A stretch of DNA of 64,000 nt from an uncultured Sutterella sp. (GTDB lineage: Bacteria > Pseudomonadota > Gammaproteobacteria > Burkholderiales > Burkholderiaceae_F), in contig CALESB010000058.1 of the NCBI GenBank assembly GCA_937906995.1, positions 1 to 64,000 on the forward strand. The letters are read 5' to 3'. A model generated the notes under the pieces. It made no database searches. It had not been told where the DNA came from and saw only the letters and a program-made list of their open reading frames with translations. The translations under genes were made by a program, and so were the position numbers. Shown here piece after piece: positions 8,367 through 17,088 of the stretch (the first letter of the stretch is position 1; every line of letters starts with the position of its first letter).

Positions 8367-8923
8367 ATGAATAAATCCTACTTTTCTTTCTCTAGCCAAA
8401 GTGGACGACTAGAGTACTTTATTACACAACTTATACTGGCCATTAGTGCAACCGTTATTTCTGCAATTAGCGGTCTAGAAGATCAATACACTATTAATGA
8501 CCCTTATTACAGTGCACCTATTAGCGTAGATGGGGCCATCTTTGTCTTGATCCTCTTATTTATCCTTCTTTATTTATCAATCTTATCCACATGTAAGCGA
8601 CTCAATGACTTGGGCAAGTCTCCTTGACTTGCACTGCTCAGTCTCATTCCTATCGTGAACTTGGTATTTGGGTTGTATCTCCTCTTTATGCCTGGGATAA
8701 ACGCTAATCAAACACAGAACTTTTTAAATGGAGCAAATCTCAATGAAAGCAGACTATCAACTATGGATGACTCAGGGGTGACGAATTCCGATAATTCCCC
8801 TGTTCAAGCTAACGGCAATAATCGATTAGTAGACAACTTAGAAAGGTTGGCTACACTTAGAAATAAAGGCTTATTACCGATGAAGAATTTAAAACATTAA
8901 AAACTCAACTTCTTGACAAATAG
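8367..8923 (+). pseudogene. DUF805-SHOCT membrane protein, broken by nonsense codon and frameshift
   Basis: The frame opens with a good SD (AAGGGAGG) and a DUF805-like start: SFSSQSGRLEYF, hydrophobic segments, then CKRLNDLGKSP. The codon at 8625-8627 is TGA where DUF805 proteins have Trp after the GKS turn. The same frame then continues with a DUF805-like ending (LSLIPIVNLVFGLYLLFMPG). A C-terminal SHOCT-like motif follows (DNLERLATLRNKGLL), but its end is read in another frame (DEEFKTLKTQLLDK, stop 8921-8923). One base is therefore missing near 8876. With Trp restored and one base added, the gene would give a complete DUF805-SHOCT protein. It is either a recent pseudogene or contains sequence errors. 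Confidence 0.8.
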
Positions 8924-8928
8924 TATAA

Positions 8929-8972
8929 GAAATGCCCGACACGTTAACTTGTCGGGCATTTCTTTTGTTTTC
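8929..8972. terminator. bidirectional terminator between two broken genes
   Basis: Perfect 13-bp stem (8929-8941 with 8950-8962), eight-base loop, followed by TTTTGTTTT on the plus strand. The stem contains ATGCCCG, also found in the terminator at 7987. Confidence 0.8.
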
Positions 8973-8984
8973 GATATTAACGAG

Positions 8985-9400
8985 CTACTTCACAGAGCAA
9001 CGAACGTCCATACCAAGACCGTCAGCATCTTTTTGACCGGCCTTAACACCACGGAAGGCATTTTCAGCTTCACAGGCTTGCATTACAGCTTCTTTAACCT
9101 TAGCGGTATCTCCCTTGGCATCCTTACCATTGAGCATCACCTTAAAGTGGGCATCAGCGGCAATAGAGTTCACAGAGTTACCACCCTTAATATGGCTAAT
9201 CACAGCTTGTGGTACTACTTTTTCAATATTCATTGCAGCTCGAGAAGCTGCATGAACAGCATTAACATTACCGTAGTCGCCATTAGAGTGCCCCCTGGAC
9301 CTTCGATGTCGACGGTCAATGTTGTGGCCGCCATGGCCATGCCGGAAAGTAGACCCAAAGCTAAAACCGAAGCGCTACGAACTAAAGTACCTTTTCTCAT
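8985..9400 (-). pseudogene. secreted stand-alone M20 lid-domain protein, frameshifted
   Basis: The ATG at 9400 follows AAAGGAG. It opens a signal peptide (ALGLLSGMAMAA) and then TTLTVDIEGPGG, the beginning of an M20 peptidase dimerisation domain. In this frame the protein ends soon after. In the next frame, from the G5 run at 9291-9295 onward, the expected continuation appears: HSNGDYGNVNAVHAASRAAM, then a lid-domain stretch (VVPQAVISHIKGGNSVNSIA) to a stop at 8985. Adding one G to the run (G5 to G6) rejoins both halves into about 138 residues. No catalytic M20 domain is attached. It lies 16 bases after the secreted M20 peptidase gene and was probably its operon partner. It could be a pseudogene, a phase-variable gene or a homopolymer sequencing error. 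Confidence 0.7.
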
Positions 9401-9416
9401 TTTTCTTCTCCTTTAA

Positions 9417-11108
9417 TTACTTGTAGATTTCTTCAGTTGTGCGAGCACCCATGGGACCCACACCTGGTTCTACGACTTTACCGTCAGCCTTGTTATAACC
9501 AGAGGCCAATAAGCCCATCATCATAAAGCGTACAATACGTTTCCCTTCATCAACGCCATTACCTGGAATACCCCATTCATACCACGTATGACCGCCACCA
9601 CCGGCGGCAACCGTACCTAAGTTAGAGTTCACTGTCAGCACACCTACTGCTGCAGGCACATTATCATTTAAGGAATAAGATTCTTCAGGCAATGACTTCA
9701 CAACGTCAATATTGCCAACCTTACTAGCTTGCCAAAGAGCTTGCATGGCGATGTCATTGTAGTGAGGGCGCTTGTAAGCAGGACGGTCTCCGAACCAAAC
9801 TAACTCCATGCCAACAGCATTCTTATCACCAGCCTTCAAACCATACTTGGCATTTTCGGCTTCCATAGCCTTCTTAAATTGAGGTTCGATCTTGCTACGA
9901 ATATCTGACAATGGAGCTTGAGTTGCACCACGCATATCTACCATTAATGTACAACTTGCAGAACGAGAACCATCGGTTGGTTCATCACAATCTGCCACAC
10001 CAACTGTGTAGGTCGTCTTTTCTGCCTTCTTGTCTGCATCCCAAGCAGTCTTAATGTCTGAGATAGCGGAAATTGCTCGGCTCATTGCCATAGCAGCAGA
10101 CGGACGAGCCTTATCACCAGGCTTAAAGCCAGCGGGTTCCGTATACTTAATTTCGAAACGATAAGAGCCTAGGTAATTAGTCGTCGCATCACCCGGTACC
10201 GTAGAGTCTGCACCAAAGTTAGCAACGAAGTTCAGAGCATTATTCCCCTTACCTGTATCTTGGTTATAACCGTACAGTTGCTTCATACCGCGAAGGTTAC
10301 CCTTGCCTTCTTCGCCGGCGGTACCACAAACCCAGATATCATAAACTGGCTTCACACCATGCTTTTTCATCATGACGGCCGTTTGCATAACTGCAACCGT
10401 ATTAACCATAGCGTCTTCAAAGCCTGGTACGTAGATACGGTAACCGCCCTTTTTCTTAGCGTCTTCTAGACTTGCATAACGCTTATAGGCTTTCTTATAA
10501 ACATCGTCTTCAATAACCTTACCATTCTTGTCAAACTTCAATTCGAGCGGTAAGTTTTTCAATTCATCACGAGTTGCAACGATCGGGTCAGAAGCTAATT
10601 GCAACTTCACTGGTTCATAGGGATTAGATTCCGGCGGTAAAACGCCAGGATTAACTGTATCAATATGACCTTCTAACAAAACCTTAGGCCCTTGTCCCTT
10701 GAAGTTAACCTTGTTACCATAGGTACCCGGAATACGAACACAAACGTTATGAACTGCTGTACCATCAACTTTTTGGACACCAGCGCCTTCTAAATGACCA
10801 TCAAGACTCGTCATGATGTCACTCTTATCAAAGCCCCATTCTTCAACTAAGCGGCGAGTAATTTCCTTTTGGCGACGCATTTCAAAATTTGATGGTGAAG
10901 CGATACGAGCCAATTCCATCAATGTATTGAAACGCCATTTTTGCGCTTCTTCACTGGTAACGTCGGCCAAAATCTTTTGCATGGTCGCATCGTTATAGAT
11001 TGCAGTAGCGTTATTTTGAATTTCTTTACTAACATTTGGAACGGCTGCGCTTGCTGCAAAGGTTGCTAAAGCAAATGTCAAACCGAGAGAAAGCTTCTTC
11101 AACAGCAT
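9417..11108 (-). CDS. secreted M20-family metallopeptidase
   Basis: 563 residues from the ATG at 11108, chosen because GGAG lies nine bases upstream; an upstream TTG is too close to it. A Sec signal peptide (KKLSLGLTFALATFAASAA) directs export. The M20 zinc core is visible: EGHIDTV (His-x-Asp), then CGTAGEEGKGN (the Glu-Glu pair with a metal ligand). The lid domain seems divergent (FEIKYTEPAGFKPGD). The C-terminus has AAGGGGHTWYEWG in place of the usual His-Glu ending of cytoplasmic M20 enzymes. It is longer than most M20 enzymes (about 400 residues). Expected role: periplasmic hydrolysis of small peptides or N-acyl amino acids. The 3' neighbour is the frameshifted lid-domain gene. Confidence 0.85.
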   Translation of the reverse strand: MLLKKLSLGLTFALATFAASAAVPNVSKEIQNNATAIYNDATMQKILADVTSEEAQKWRFNTLMELARIASPSNFEMRRQKEITRRLVEEWGFDKSDIMTSLDGHLEGAGVQKVDGTAVHNVCVRIPGTYGNKVNFKGQGPKVLLEGHIDTVNPGVLPPESNPYEPVKLQLASDPIVATRDELKNLPLELKFDKNGKVIEDDVYKKAYKRYASLEDAKKKGGYRIYVPGFEDAMVNTVAVMQTAVMMKKHGVKPVYDIWVCGTAGEEGKGNLRGMKQLYGYNQDTGKGNNALNFVANFGADSTVPGDATTNYLGSYRFEIKYTEPAGFKPGDKARPSAAMAMSRAISAISDIKTAWDADKKAEKTTYTVGVADCDEPTDGSRSASCTLMVDMRGATQAPLSDIRSKIEPQFKKAMEAENAKYGLKAGDKNAVGMELVWFGDRPAYKRPHYNDIAMQALWQASKVGNIDVVKSLPEESYSLNDNVPAAVGVLTVNSNLGTVAAGGGGHTWYEWGIPGNGVDEGKRIVRFMMMGLLASGYNKADGKVVEPGVGPMGARTTEEIYK

Positions 11109-11504
11109 AGCCAACTACTCCTTTTTGACTTTTTTTGAGCTCTTTATTTAGCCTTCACGTAAATAAAGACGCCTAGGAGTGTAAGGCGATTACCTCTATT
11201 TGAACACATGATCTGTCCCTTAAGATCAAACCCTAACTTTTTAGAGGGATAAAAGTTATCGTTTTCAGGCAAAATTAAAAATCTGCTCTGCACAACTTCA
11301 TTTCTGAGAATCTGTTTGGACTTTATTGTTCACCAAACTGCCCAACTTAATGTCTAGGTGTTTTCACCTCTAAATAATTATTTTTCCCTAGAGGTAGAAT
11401 AGTTGATGTTTTTGGTTTTTGGTTTTTGGTTTTTTGTATCCATGTGATGCTGACCATCGAACCTACGAAGGTTTCTTCATATTTGCTTCTTCTAGGAGAT
11501 AAGC
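11109..11504. promoter_or_regulatory. divergent intergenic region between M20 peptidase and pepT
   Basis: 396 bases without a gene. The part nearest the M20 peptidase contains two small hairpins on its mRNA side: 9-bp arms at 11142-11150 and 11160-11168, and CGCCT/AGGCG near 11171-11189. The pepT side carries a short run of TTTTTGG units near 11409-11436. I could not assign promoters with confidence. Confidence 0.4.
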
Positions 11505-12755
11505 ATGCAAAATCAACCAAGCGTTTTACAACGCTTTATGAACTACATTAAGTTTGATACCCAATCTTGCTTAACGAGCCAAGAGACTCCCTCCACGGCT
11601 AAACAGTTAAAGTTAGCCGAATTTTTGGTTCATGAACTCCAAGGCTTAGGCATTGAAAATGCACATATGACACCCGAAGGCGTTGTATACGCCACAATCG
11701 AAGCCACCCCTGGTCATGAACGCTGCCCGGCTATTGGCTTTATTGCACATATGGATACCTCACCTGACGCTAGCGACAGTGCAGATAAGAAACCACAAGT
11801 GATTCATTATGAAGGCGGCGATGTATTGCTCAATAAGGAGCAAAATATCGTTTTCTCAACTCAGGACTTCCCTGAAATTGAAAAATATGCAGGACAAGAT
11901 ATCGTCTTTACGGATGGTACAACCTTGTTGGGTGCAGACGACAAAGCAGGTATTGCAGAAATCATTGAAATGGCCTCTTGGGTTATGGCTCATCCCGAAG
12001 TCCCTCATGCCAAACTTTGCTTAGCATTTACGCCAGATGAAGAAGTAGCCCGCGGCACCGAAAACTTTGATATTGAACATTTCGGTGCGCAATACGCCTA
12101 CACCTTTGACGGTGATGAAGTTGGTGTTCTTGAAAGTGAAAACTTCAATGGCGGTACGGCCCATGTCACCATTCATGGCGTCGGTGTCCATCCGGGTTTA
12201 GCAAAAGATAAAATGATCAATTCCATCCGTTTGATGGCTAAATTTATCGATATGCTCCCGGCCGTTGTCTCTCCAGAATGCACTGAAGATCGAGAAGGCT
12301 TTATGCATCCCAATGCAATGACTGGCTCTTGCGTTAAGAGCTACGTGAAGATCATTGTTCGTGACCACGATCGCACTCAATATGAATTGAAGAAAAAGTA
12401 CCTTGCTAAAACTGTTGAGCTTTTTAATAAGATCTATGGGGAAGGTCGCTGTGAACTTCGCTATGTTGACTCTTATGAAAATATGCGTCAATACATCGAA
12501 AAAGCTCCAAAGGTCCTTGATATCGTTCGTGAGGTTTACCGTGACTGCGGTTTAGAACCGATAGAAAAACCTGTGCGTGGAGGCACTGATGGTGCCCGTT
12601 TGTCTGCACGCGGTTTGCCCTGCCCGAACATCTTTACCGGTGGCTCTAACTTCCATGGCGTCTACGAATTTATTCCTGTCGCCTCAATGGTTAAAGCATC
12701 TGAAATAGCTATTGGTTTGGCAAAGAAATCTGCAACAATTGATAGCTTAAGCTAG
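11505..12755 (+). CDS. pepT: peptidase T, tripeptide aminopeptidase
   Basis: 416 residues, the usual length of PepT. This cytoplasmic M20B dizinc enzyme removes the N-terminal residue of tripeptides. Diagnostic stretches: IGFIAHMDTSPDAS (metal-ligand His and catalytic Asp), TTLLGADDKAGIAE (bridging Asp), FTPDEEVARGT (catalytic Glu pair), GVHPGLAKDKMINS in the lid domain, and the final FTGGSNFHGVYEFIP with the last metal His. The ATG follows TAGGAG. It is monocistronic with its own terminator and belongs to a set of M20 enzymes in this region. Confidence 0.95.
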   Translation: MQNQPSVLQRFMNYIKFDTQSCLTSQETPSTAKQLKLAEFLVHELQGLGIENAHMTPEGVVYATIEATPGHERCPAIGFIAHMDTSPDASDSADKKPQVIHYEGGDVLLNKEQNIVFSTQDFPEIEKYAGQDIVFTDGTTLLGADDKAGIAEIIEMASWVMAHPEVPHAKLCLAFTPDEEVARGTENFDIEHFGAQYAYTFDGDEVGVLESENFNGGTAHVTIHGVGVHPGLAKDKMINSIRLMAKFIDMLPAVVSPECTEDREGFMHPNAMTGSCVKSYVKIIVRDHDRTQYELKKKYLAKTVELFNKIYGEGRCELRYVDSYENMRQYIEKAPKVLDIVREVYRDCGLEPIEKPVRGGTDGARLSARGLPCPNIFTGGSNFHGVYEFIPVASMVKASEIAIGLAKKSATIDSLS

Positions 12756-12781
12756 AGATTAGTCCTCAAAATACCACAAAT

Positions 12782-12815
12782 GGCCTCTCACTATTCTATA
12801 AGTGAGAGGCCTTTT
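12782..12815. terminator. terminator between pepT and copper chaperone gene
   Basis: 11-bp perfect stem GGCCTCTCACT/AGTGAGAGGCC (12782-12792 with 12801-12811), eight-base loop, then TTTT. It probably serves both convergent genes. Confidence 0.85.
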
Positions 12816-12843
12816 CAGTTACTCTTTATGGCAAGAACACTTG

Positions 12844-13044
12844 TCACACACAAACAACATCAAATCCAATATCTTCAATTACCTCTTTAATTTGTTCCAC
12901 GCTCACATCAATTGCTTCCCAACTAACGCGCCCAGATGCTAAATCAACATTAATACCACGAGCTCCAGGCAAAGCTTCAAGAGCTTCTTTAACCGCTTTC
13001 ACACAATTTTGGCAGTGCATTCCTTTGACTATTAATGAATTCAT
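12844..13044 (-). CDS. copZ: heavy-metal-associated domain protein, copper chaperone
   Basis: 66 residues from the ATG at 13044, preceded by AAGGTGG; a longer reading frame lacks this support. The protein is a single HMA fold: the metal-binding loop GMHCQNC supplies the Cys-x-x-Cys pair, and the rest follows the usual pattern with LPGARGINVDLASGRV and IEDIGFDV. Such proteins bind Cu(I) in the cytoplasm and hand it to the exporting ATPase. It is divergent from copA across about 100 bases, which strongly supports copper. No cueR-like regulator gene is present in the window, and I could not identify a convincing MerR-type operator between the two genes. Confidence 0.88.
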   Translation of the reverse strand: MNSLIVKGMHCQNCVKAVKEALEALPGARGINVDLASGRVSWEAIDVSVEQIKEVIEDIGFDVVCV

Positions 13045-13148
13045 AATTTCCACCTTCAAAATAGGAACAATTCTCATTTTTTAATTATATTATGCACATT
13101 GAATCCACTTCAAGGTGTAGAGTTGAATGGGTAAGTTAGGAGATTGAA

Positions 13149-15398
13149 ATGGCAGAGACTCGGATTAATCTAAGAATTACAGGCATGCACTGTGCAGCCT
13201 GTTCTTCTCGAATTGAGCGCGTGATTGGGAAATTAGAGGGTGTTATTTCCATTAACGTGAGTCTACCTACAAATCGAGCAAGTCTTTTAGTAAAAGACAC
13301 GGGCTCTTTAGATGAGACTTTAAAAAAAATAGTTCTAAAAATTCAAAAACTTGGATTCGGCGCTACTATTGATAATGATGAAGATTTAGTCCAAAGCTGG
13401 CAAAACGATCAAAAGAAAGCCAAAGAGGATTTAAGCACCCAACTCAAAAATTTATATCCCATGCTGGCTCTTGCACTGACTCTTATCTATGTGTCAATGG
13501 GATCTATGATAGGGTTACCACTCCCCACTTTTATTGCTTACCAAAATCATCCCATTGCCTTTGGGACTTCACAACTATTACTTGTCCTCCCCTTACTATA
13601 TCTAGGGCGTCATTTTTATAAAGGTGGATTAAATAACTTATTTAATAGCTCTCCAAATATGGACAGTCTCGTTGCTGTAGGCACTGGAGCCGCATTCGTC
13701 TACTCGCTATTTAATTGGATTTTGACACTTCAAGGAAACCTGGCTTCTATACATCATCTTTACTTTGAATCTTGCGGTGTCCTACTAACTATGATTTCAC
13801 TCGGTCAATATATGGAGGCACGCTCTAAGCGACATGCCAGCGAAGCTATTGGTTCATTAATCCAGCTAGTCCCACAAACAGCCAGAAAGTGGAATCATGG
13901 CATAGGTCAAGAAGTAGCTATAAGTACGTTAGTCATTGGAGATCAAGTTCTCATTAAACCTGGTGAACGCATCCCCGTTGATGCTCGAGTGATCGATGGT
14001 GAAAGTGAAGTTGATGTTTCTTTATTGACTGGCGAGGCTTTGCCTGTTGCTGTAAAACCTGGAGACAAAGTAATTGCTGGAGCTGTCAACGGAACTCATC
14101 CATTAATCGTTGCTGTGACTCATCTAGGCAATGACACTGTTTTAGCCCAAATGATTCGAATGGTCAGGGTTGCTCAAAGTACTAAAGCCCCAGTTGCAAG
14201 CCTAGCCGATCGAGTAAGTTTTTATTTTGTACCCATTGTCATGGGACTATCACTAGTCACTTTTTTTGGATGGGCCATTTTTTCAGATGAGTCCATCTCC
14301 TTTGCTGTCAAAGCAATGATTTCTGTTTTGGTTATTGCTTGCCCGTGTGCAATGGGACTAGCGACACCCACTTCAATTATGGTTGCAACAGCTCGTGGTG
14401 CACAACTTGGCATACTAATTAAAAATGCAGCTACCTTAGAAAAAGCCGCCAAGATTGATGTTGTCGCATTCGATAAAACGGGTACCTTAACTCTAGGCGA
14501 ACCTCAAATCATTCAAACTCACACTTTCGGTGGCATGGCCGTCGAAGAAGCTATTTGGTTAGCAGATTGCGTTGAATCAAGAAGCGAGCATCCTCTAGCA
14601 AAAGCTTTTGCCAAAGCAAATCACCAACCTGTGGTTGATGTACAACCAACCGTATATCCAGGAATGGGAATTGGTGCTTCAATTAAAGAGCACTCACTGC
14701 TACTGGGAAATACTCGTTTAATGATTGAACAAGGAGTTGACATTCATGAAGGACAAAGCATTCTCAATGAACTTTCCCGAGAAGCGCGATCTGCCTTATT
14801 GTTGTCCAGAGATCATCAGTTAGTCGCAATCTTTGTTATTACGGACGTAGTGAGACCAGAGTCAAATCGAGTAATCAAAGCTTTGCATCAAATGGGCATC
14901 CGTACTCTAATGATCACTGGAGACAATCAACAAACAGCCAATAGCATTGCAATGACGCTAGGAATTGAAGAAGTTTATGCAGCGGTCTTACCTAAAGATA
15001 AAGCACAAATTATTCAGAAAATTCAATCACAAGGATTAAAAGTTGCAATGGTTGGTGACGGGCTAAATGACGCTCCTGCTTTAGCTCAAGCGGATGTAGG
15101 TATAGCCGTTGCGCAAGGCGTTGATGTGAGCGCACAAGCCGGAGATATTGTCTTAATGCGACATGGCTTAGAATCTGTTCTTACAGCTTTACGACTGGCT
15201 AAAACTGCCCTTCGCAATATTTATCAAAACTTAGGTTGGGCATTTGGCTACAACATACTCGGCATCCCTGTAGCCATGGGAGCACTATATATTGCTTTTG
15301 CAGGCCCCATGCTTTCACCAATGATTGCTGGCACTGCAATGGCTCTATCATCAACCTCTGTCGTCTTGAATGCTCTAAGGCTAAAATACTTTCACTAA
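13149..15398 (+). CDS. copA: copper-exporting P1B-type ATPase
   Basis: 749 residues. One N-terminal HMA domain (GMHCAACSSRIE) is followed by eight membrane segments. The P1B signature is complete: TGEALPV in the actuator domain, the CPC metal motif (ACPCAMGLATPTS), the phosphorylation site DKTGTLT, the HP locus SEHPLAKA, and GDGLNDAPAL in the P-domain. GYNILGIPVAMG in the seventh and MALSSTSVVLNALRL in the eighth segment match the Cu(I)-transporting P1B-1 subgroup. It pumps Cu(I) out of the cytoplasm and works with the divergent chaperone. The ATG follows TTAGGAG. Many CopA have two HMA domains; this one has one. Confidence 0.93.
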   Translation: MAETRINLRITGMHCAACSSRIERVIGKLEGVISINVSLPTNRASLLVKDTGSLDETLKKIVLKIQKLGFGATIDNDEDLVQSWQNDQKKAKEDLSTQLKNLYPMLALALTLIYVSMGSMIGLPLPTFIAYQNHPIAFGTSQLLLVLPLLYLGRHFYKGGLNNLFNSSPNMDSLVAVGTGAAFVYSLFNWILTLQGNLASIHHLYFESCGVLLTMISLGQYMEARSKRHASEAIGSLIQLVPQTARKWNHGIGQEVAISTLVIGDQVLIKPGERIPVDARVIDGESEVDVSLLTGEALPVAVKPGDKVIAGAVNGTHPLIVAVTHLGNDTVLAQMIRMVRVAQSTKAPVASLADRVSFYFVPIVMGLSLVTFFGWAIFSDESISFAVKAMISVLVIACPCAMGLATPTSIMVATARGAQLGILIKNAATLEKAAKIDVVAFDKTGTLTLGEPQIIQTHTFGGMAVEEAIWLADCVESRSEHPLAKAFAKANHQPVVDVQPTVYPGMGIGASIKEHSLLLGNTRLMIEQGVDIHEGQSILNELSREARSALLLSRDHQLVAIFVITDVVRPESNRVIKALHQMGIRTLMITGDNQQTANSIAMTLGIEEVYAAVLPKDKAQIIQKIQSQGLKVAMVGDGLNDAPALAQADVGIAVAQGVDVSAQAGDIVLMRHGLESVLTALRLAKTALRNIYQNLGWAFGYNILGIPVAMGALYIAFAGPMLSPMIAGTAMALSSTSVVLNALRLKYFH

Positions 15399-15401
15399 TA
15401 A

Positions 15402-15560
15402 TCAATGAATCAGAGGCTCTATATAGCGGTAAATAAAATAACAAATTGCACCTATAGCCAAGCCACGAAGCAACAGCATAACTAGAGCAAACAATTGCCC
15501 CACCCCCTCCATGAGGGTTTGGGGCGATGTTTTTTGAGTCTTAGGTGCCTTGCGTTTCAT
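15402..15560 (-). CDS. small single-pass membrane protein, hypothetical
   Basis: 52 residues from the ATG at 15560. A basic N-terminus (KRKAPKTQKTSPQ) is followed by one transmembrane helix with the core LFALVMLLLRGLAIGAICYF and the tail IYRYIEPLIH. The family is unknown. It converges tightly on copA with a three-base gap. The ribosome binding site is weak. A longer start at a TTG further upstream would include a 15-bp tandem repeat and is less likely. Confidence 0.45.
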   Translation of the reverse strand: MKRKAPKTQKTSPQTLMEGVGQLFALVMLLLRGLAIGAICYFIYRYIEPLIH

Positions 15561-15577
15561 AACTGACTGAACGATTT

Positions 15578-15607
15578 GTATGGAATCATTATGTATGGAA
15601 TCATTAT
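15578..15607. repeat. perfect 15-bp tandem direct repeat
   Basis: GTATGGAATCATTAT occurs twice head to tail (15578-15592 and 15593-15607), just upstream of the small membrane protein start. It may be a slippage duplication or paired regulator sites. Confidence 0.6.
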
Positions 15608-15667
15608 AAGTCAATCCCGCACAAGCACCTTTAAGTTCAAATGATTAAGGCCATTTCGGTCATCAAT

Positions 15668-16888
15668 TCACTCATAAAGATCTTTATTAACCATTGTGCA
15701 AACACAGCTATCAGACCAAACATTTAGGGTTGTCTCAACCATATCAATGACTGCATAGATGGGAAGAATAACCCCCATTAATGCAATCGGAATATTCATA
15801 CTAGCCAGGAGACTTGCAGACAAGAAGAAACATCCCATAGGAACACCAGCGTTACCAATGGCTGCTAGCGTTGAAATAAAAATCCAAGTTAATAACGTCG
15901 AATAAGTAATTTCCGCCCCTGCATTTTGCATTAAAAAGACGACCGTAACCAAAATAAAGGCCGCGCAACCATTCATATTAATCGTCGTGCAAATAGGCAG
16001 AACAAAACGAGAAACTGATGGACGAACTCCCAATTGACTTTCAGCACAGTTCATCGTAACCGGTAACGTACCTGCTGAGCTTTTAGAAAAGAAAGCTACC
16101 ATTAAAGCTTGACTCATTCCTTTAAAGACTTTAATTGGGTTTAAACCCTTAAGGAGCAAAAGAAGGGGGAGCACCAAAAACATCTGAAGAATATTGGCAC
16201 TTAAAATAGTTGCAAAATAAGATCCTAAACCACCTACTGCAACCCCATTTTTCATCTCAATCACAAGACCTGTAATAAAACCAAAGATACCCAAAGGCAA
16301 TACTTTAATTATCCAACGAACTAAAACAAAGAGAACTTGTTGTGCACCTTCAAAGAAGGTCAATAGAGTTTCTTGCTCTTTACTTTGACGTGGCAACTTT
16401 GCGATTGCTAGACCAATAGCTGCCGACACCAGTAAGACAGATAAAACATTGGCTGACAAAAATGGAGCTAGGAAATTATCAGGAACAATTGTTTTGACAT
16501 AATCTAAATAGGAACTTTCTGAAACTTTTGCAATACTTTGAGAAGCTTGGGTCGTAATATTGTCTGGCGAAAAGAATAAATAAAGAATGGCTGCCAACGA
16601 TGAAGCTAAAACAGTCGTAAAAATCGTATAAAACAGCGTTTGTCTAAAAATTTTACCTGATTGGCTTGATTGTGAAATACGAGCCAAAGTAGCAATAATT
16701 GACACAGCAATAATGGGAATACTAATGAACTTAAAAAGACGGATAAAAACCGTTCCCAAAAAGTCAGCTGCTGCCAAAGTTGCTTCAACGCCCCATAAAC
16801 CATTTGAAATACCAAAAATGATAGCTAGTAAATAAGCGATGAAGGTTATTGAGCCAATCGAGTTTGACTTACTTATTGAATTACTCAC
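15668..16888 (-). CDS. dicarboxylate/amino acid:cation symporter (DAACS family)
   Basis: 406 residues, starting at a GTG with AAAGGA six bases upstream. DAACS hallmarks are present: the serine-rich re-entrant loop FFSKSSAGTLPVT, NMNGCAAF in place of the usual NMDGT stretch, GNAGVPMG in the second re-entrant loop, and PIYAVIDMVETTLNVWSD at the C-terminus. The family imports glutamate, aspartate, C4-dicarboxylates or serine/threonine with sodium or protons across the inner membrane. The substrate cannot be fixed from sequence; the C-terminal half looks like amino-acid carriers. It is monocistronic. Confidence 0.85.
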   Translation of the reverse strand: MSNSISKSNSIGSITFIAYLLAIIFGISNGLWGVEATLAAADFLGTVFIRLFKFISIPIIAVSIIATLARISQSSQSGKIFRQTLFYTIFTTVLASSLAAILYLFFSPDNITTQASQSIAKVSESSYLDYVKTIVPDNFLAPFLSANVLSVLLVSAAIGLAIAKLPRQSKEQETLLTFFEGAQQVLFVLVRWIIKVLPLGIFGFITGLVIEMKNGVAVGGLGSYFATILSANILQMFLVLPLLLLLKGLNPIKVFKGMSQALMVAFFSKSSAGTLPVTMNCAESQLGVRPSVSRFVLPICTTINMNGCAAFILVTVVFLMQNAGAEITYSTLLTWIFISTLAAIGNAGVPMGCFFLSASLLASMNIPIALMGVILPIYAVIDMVETTLNVWSDSCVCTMVNKDLYE

Positions 16889-17088
16889 TGTTGTTCCTTT
16901 ATGCTAGGGATTACATTTAAGGGTTTACTATTACATTTTAGGTAATCATTCAAGCAAAGGCGGGCATTAAATAGCTATAAGTTGTTTGTAGCTAGTTGAA
17001 ACCTATTAGAGGAAAATTGAAACAACTTAACATTCCTCTTCTTTTGAAACTTCGATATGATTAGGAGAGATTTTTAGGAGAAGTTACC

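Noticed and set aside
8913..9416. Plus-strand frame of 167 codons
   Set aside because: It is the mirror of the frameshifted M20 lid-domain gene and starts inside a terminator hairpin.
11409..11436. TTTTTGG tandem units upstream of pepT
   Set aside because: Low-complexity run of a few units only; no evidence for a functional repeat or CRISPR.
13045..13148. CueR-type operator between copper chaperone and copA
   Set aside because: TTGAAT and TAGAGT can be found, but their 13-base spacing and weak dyad do not fit MerR-family promoters.
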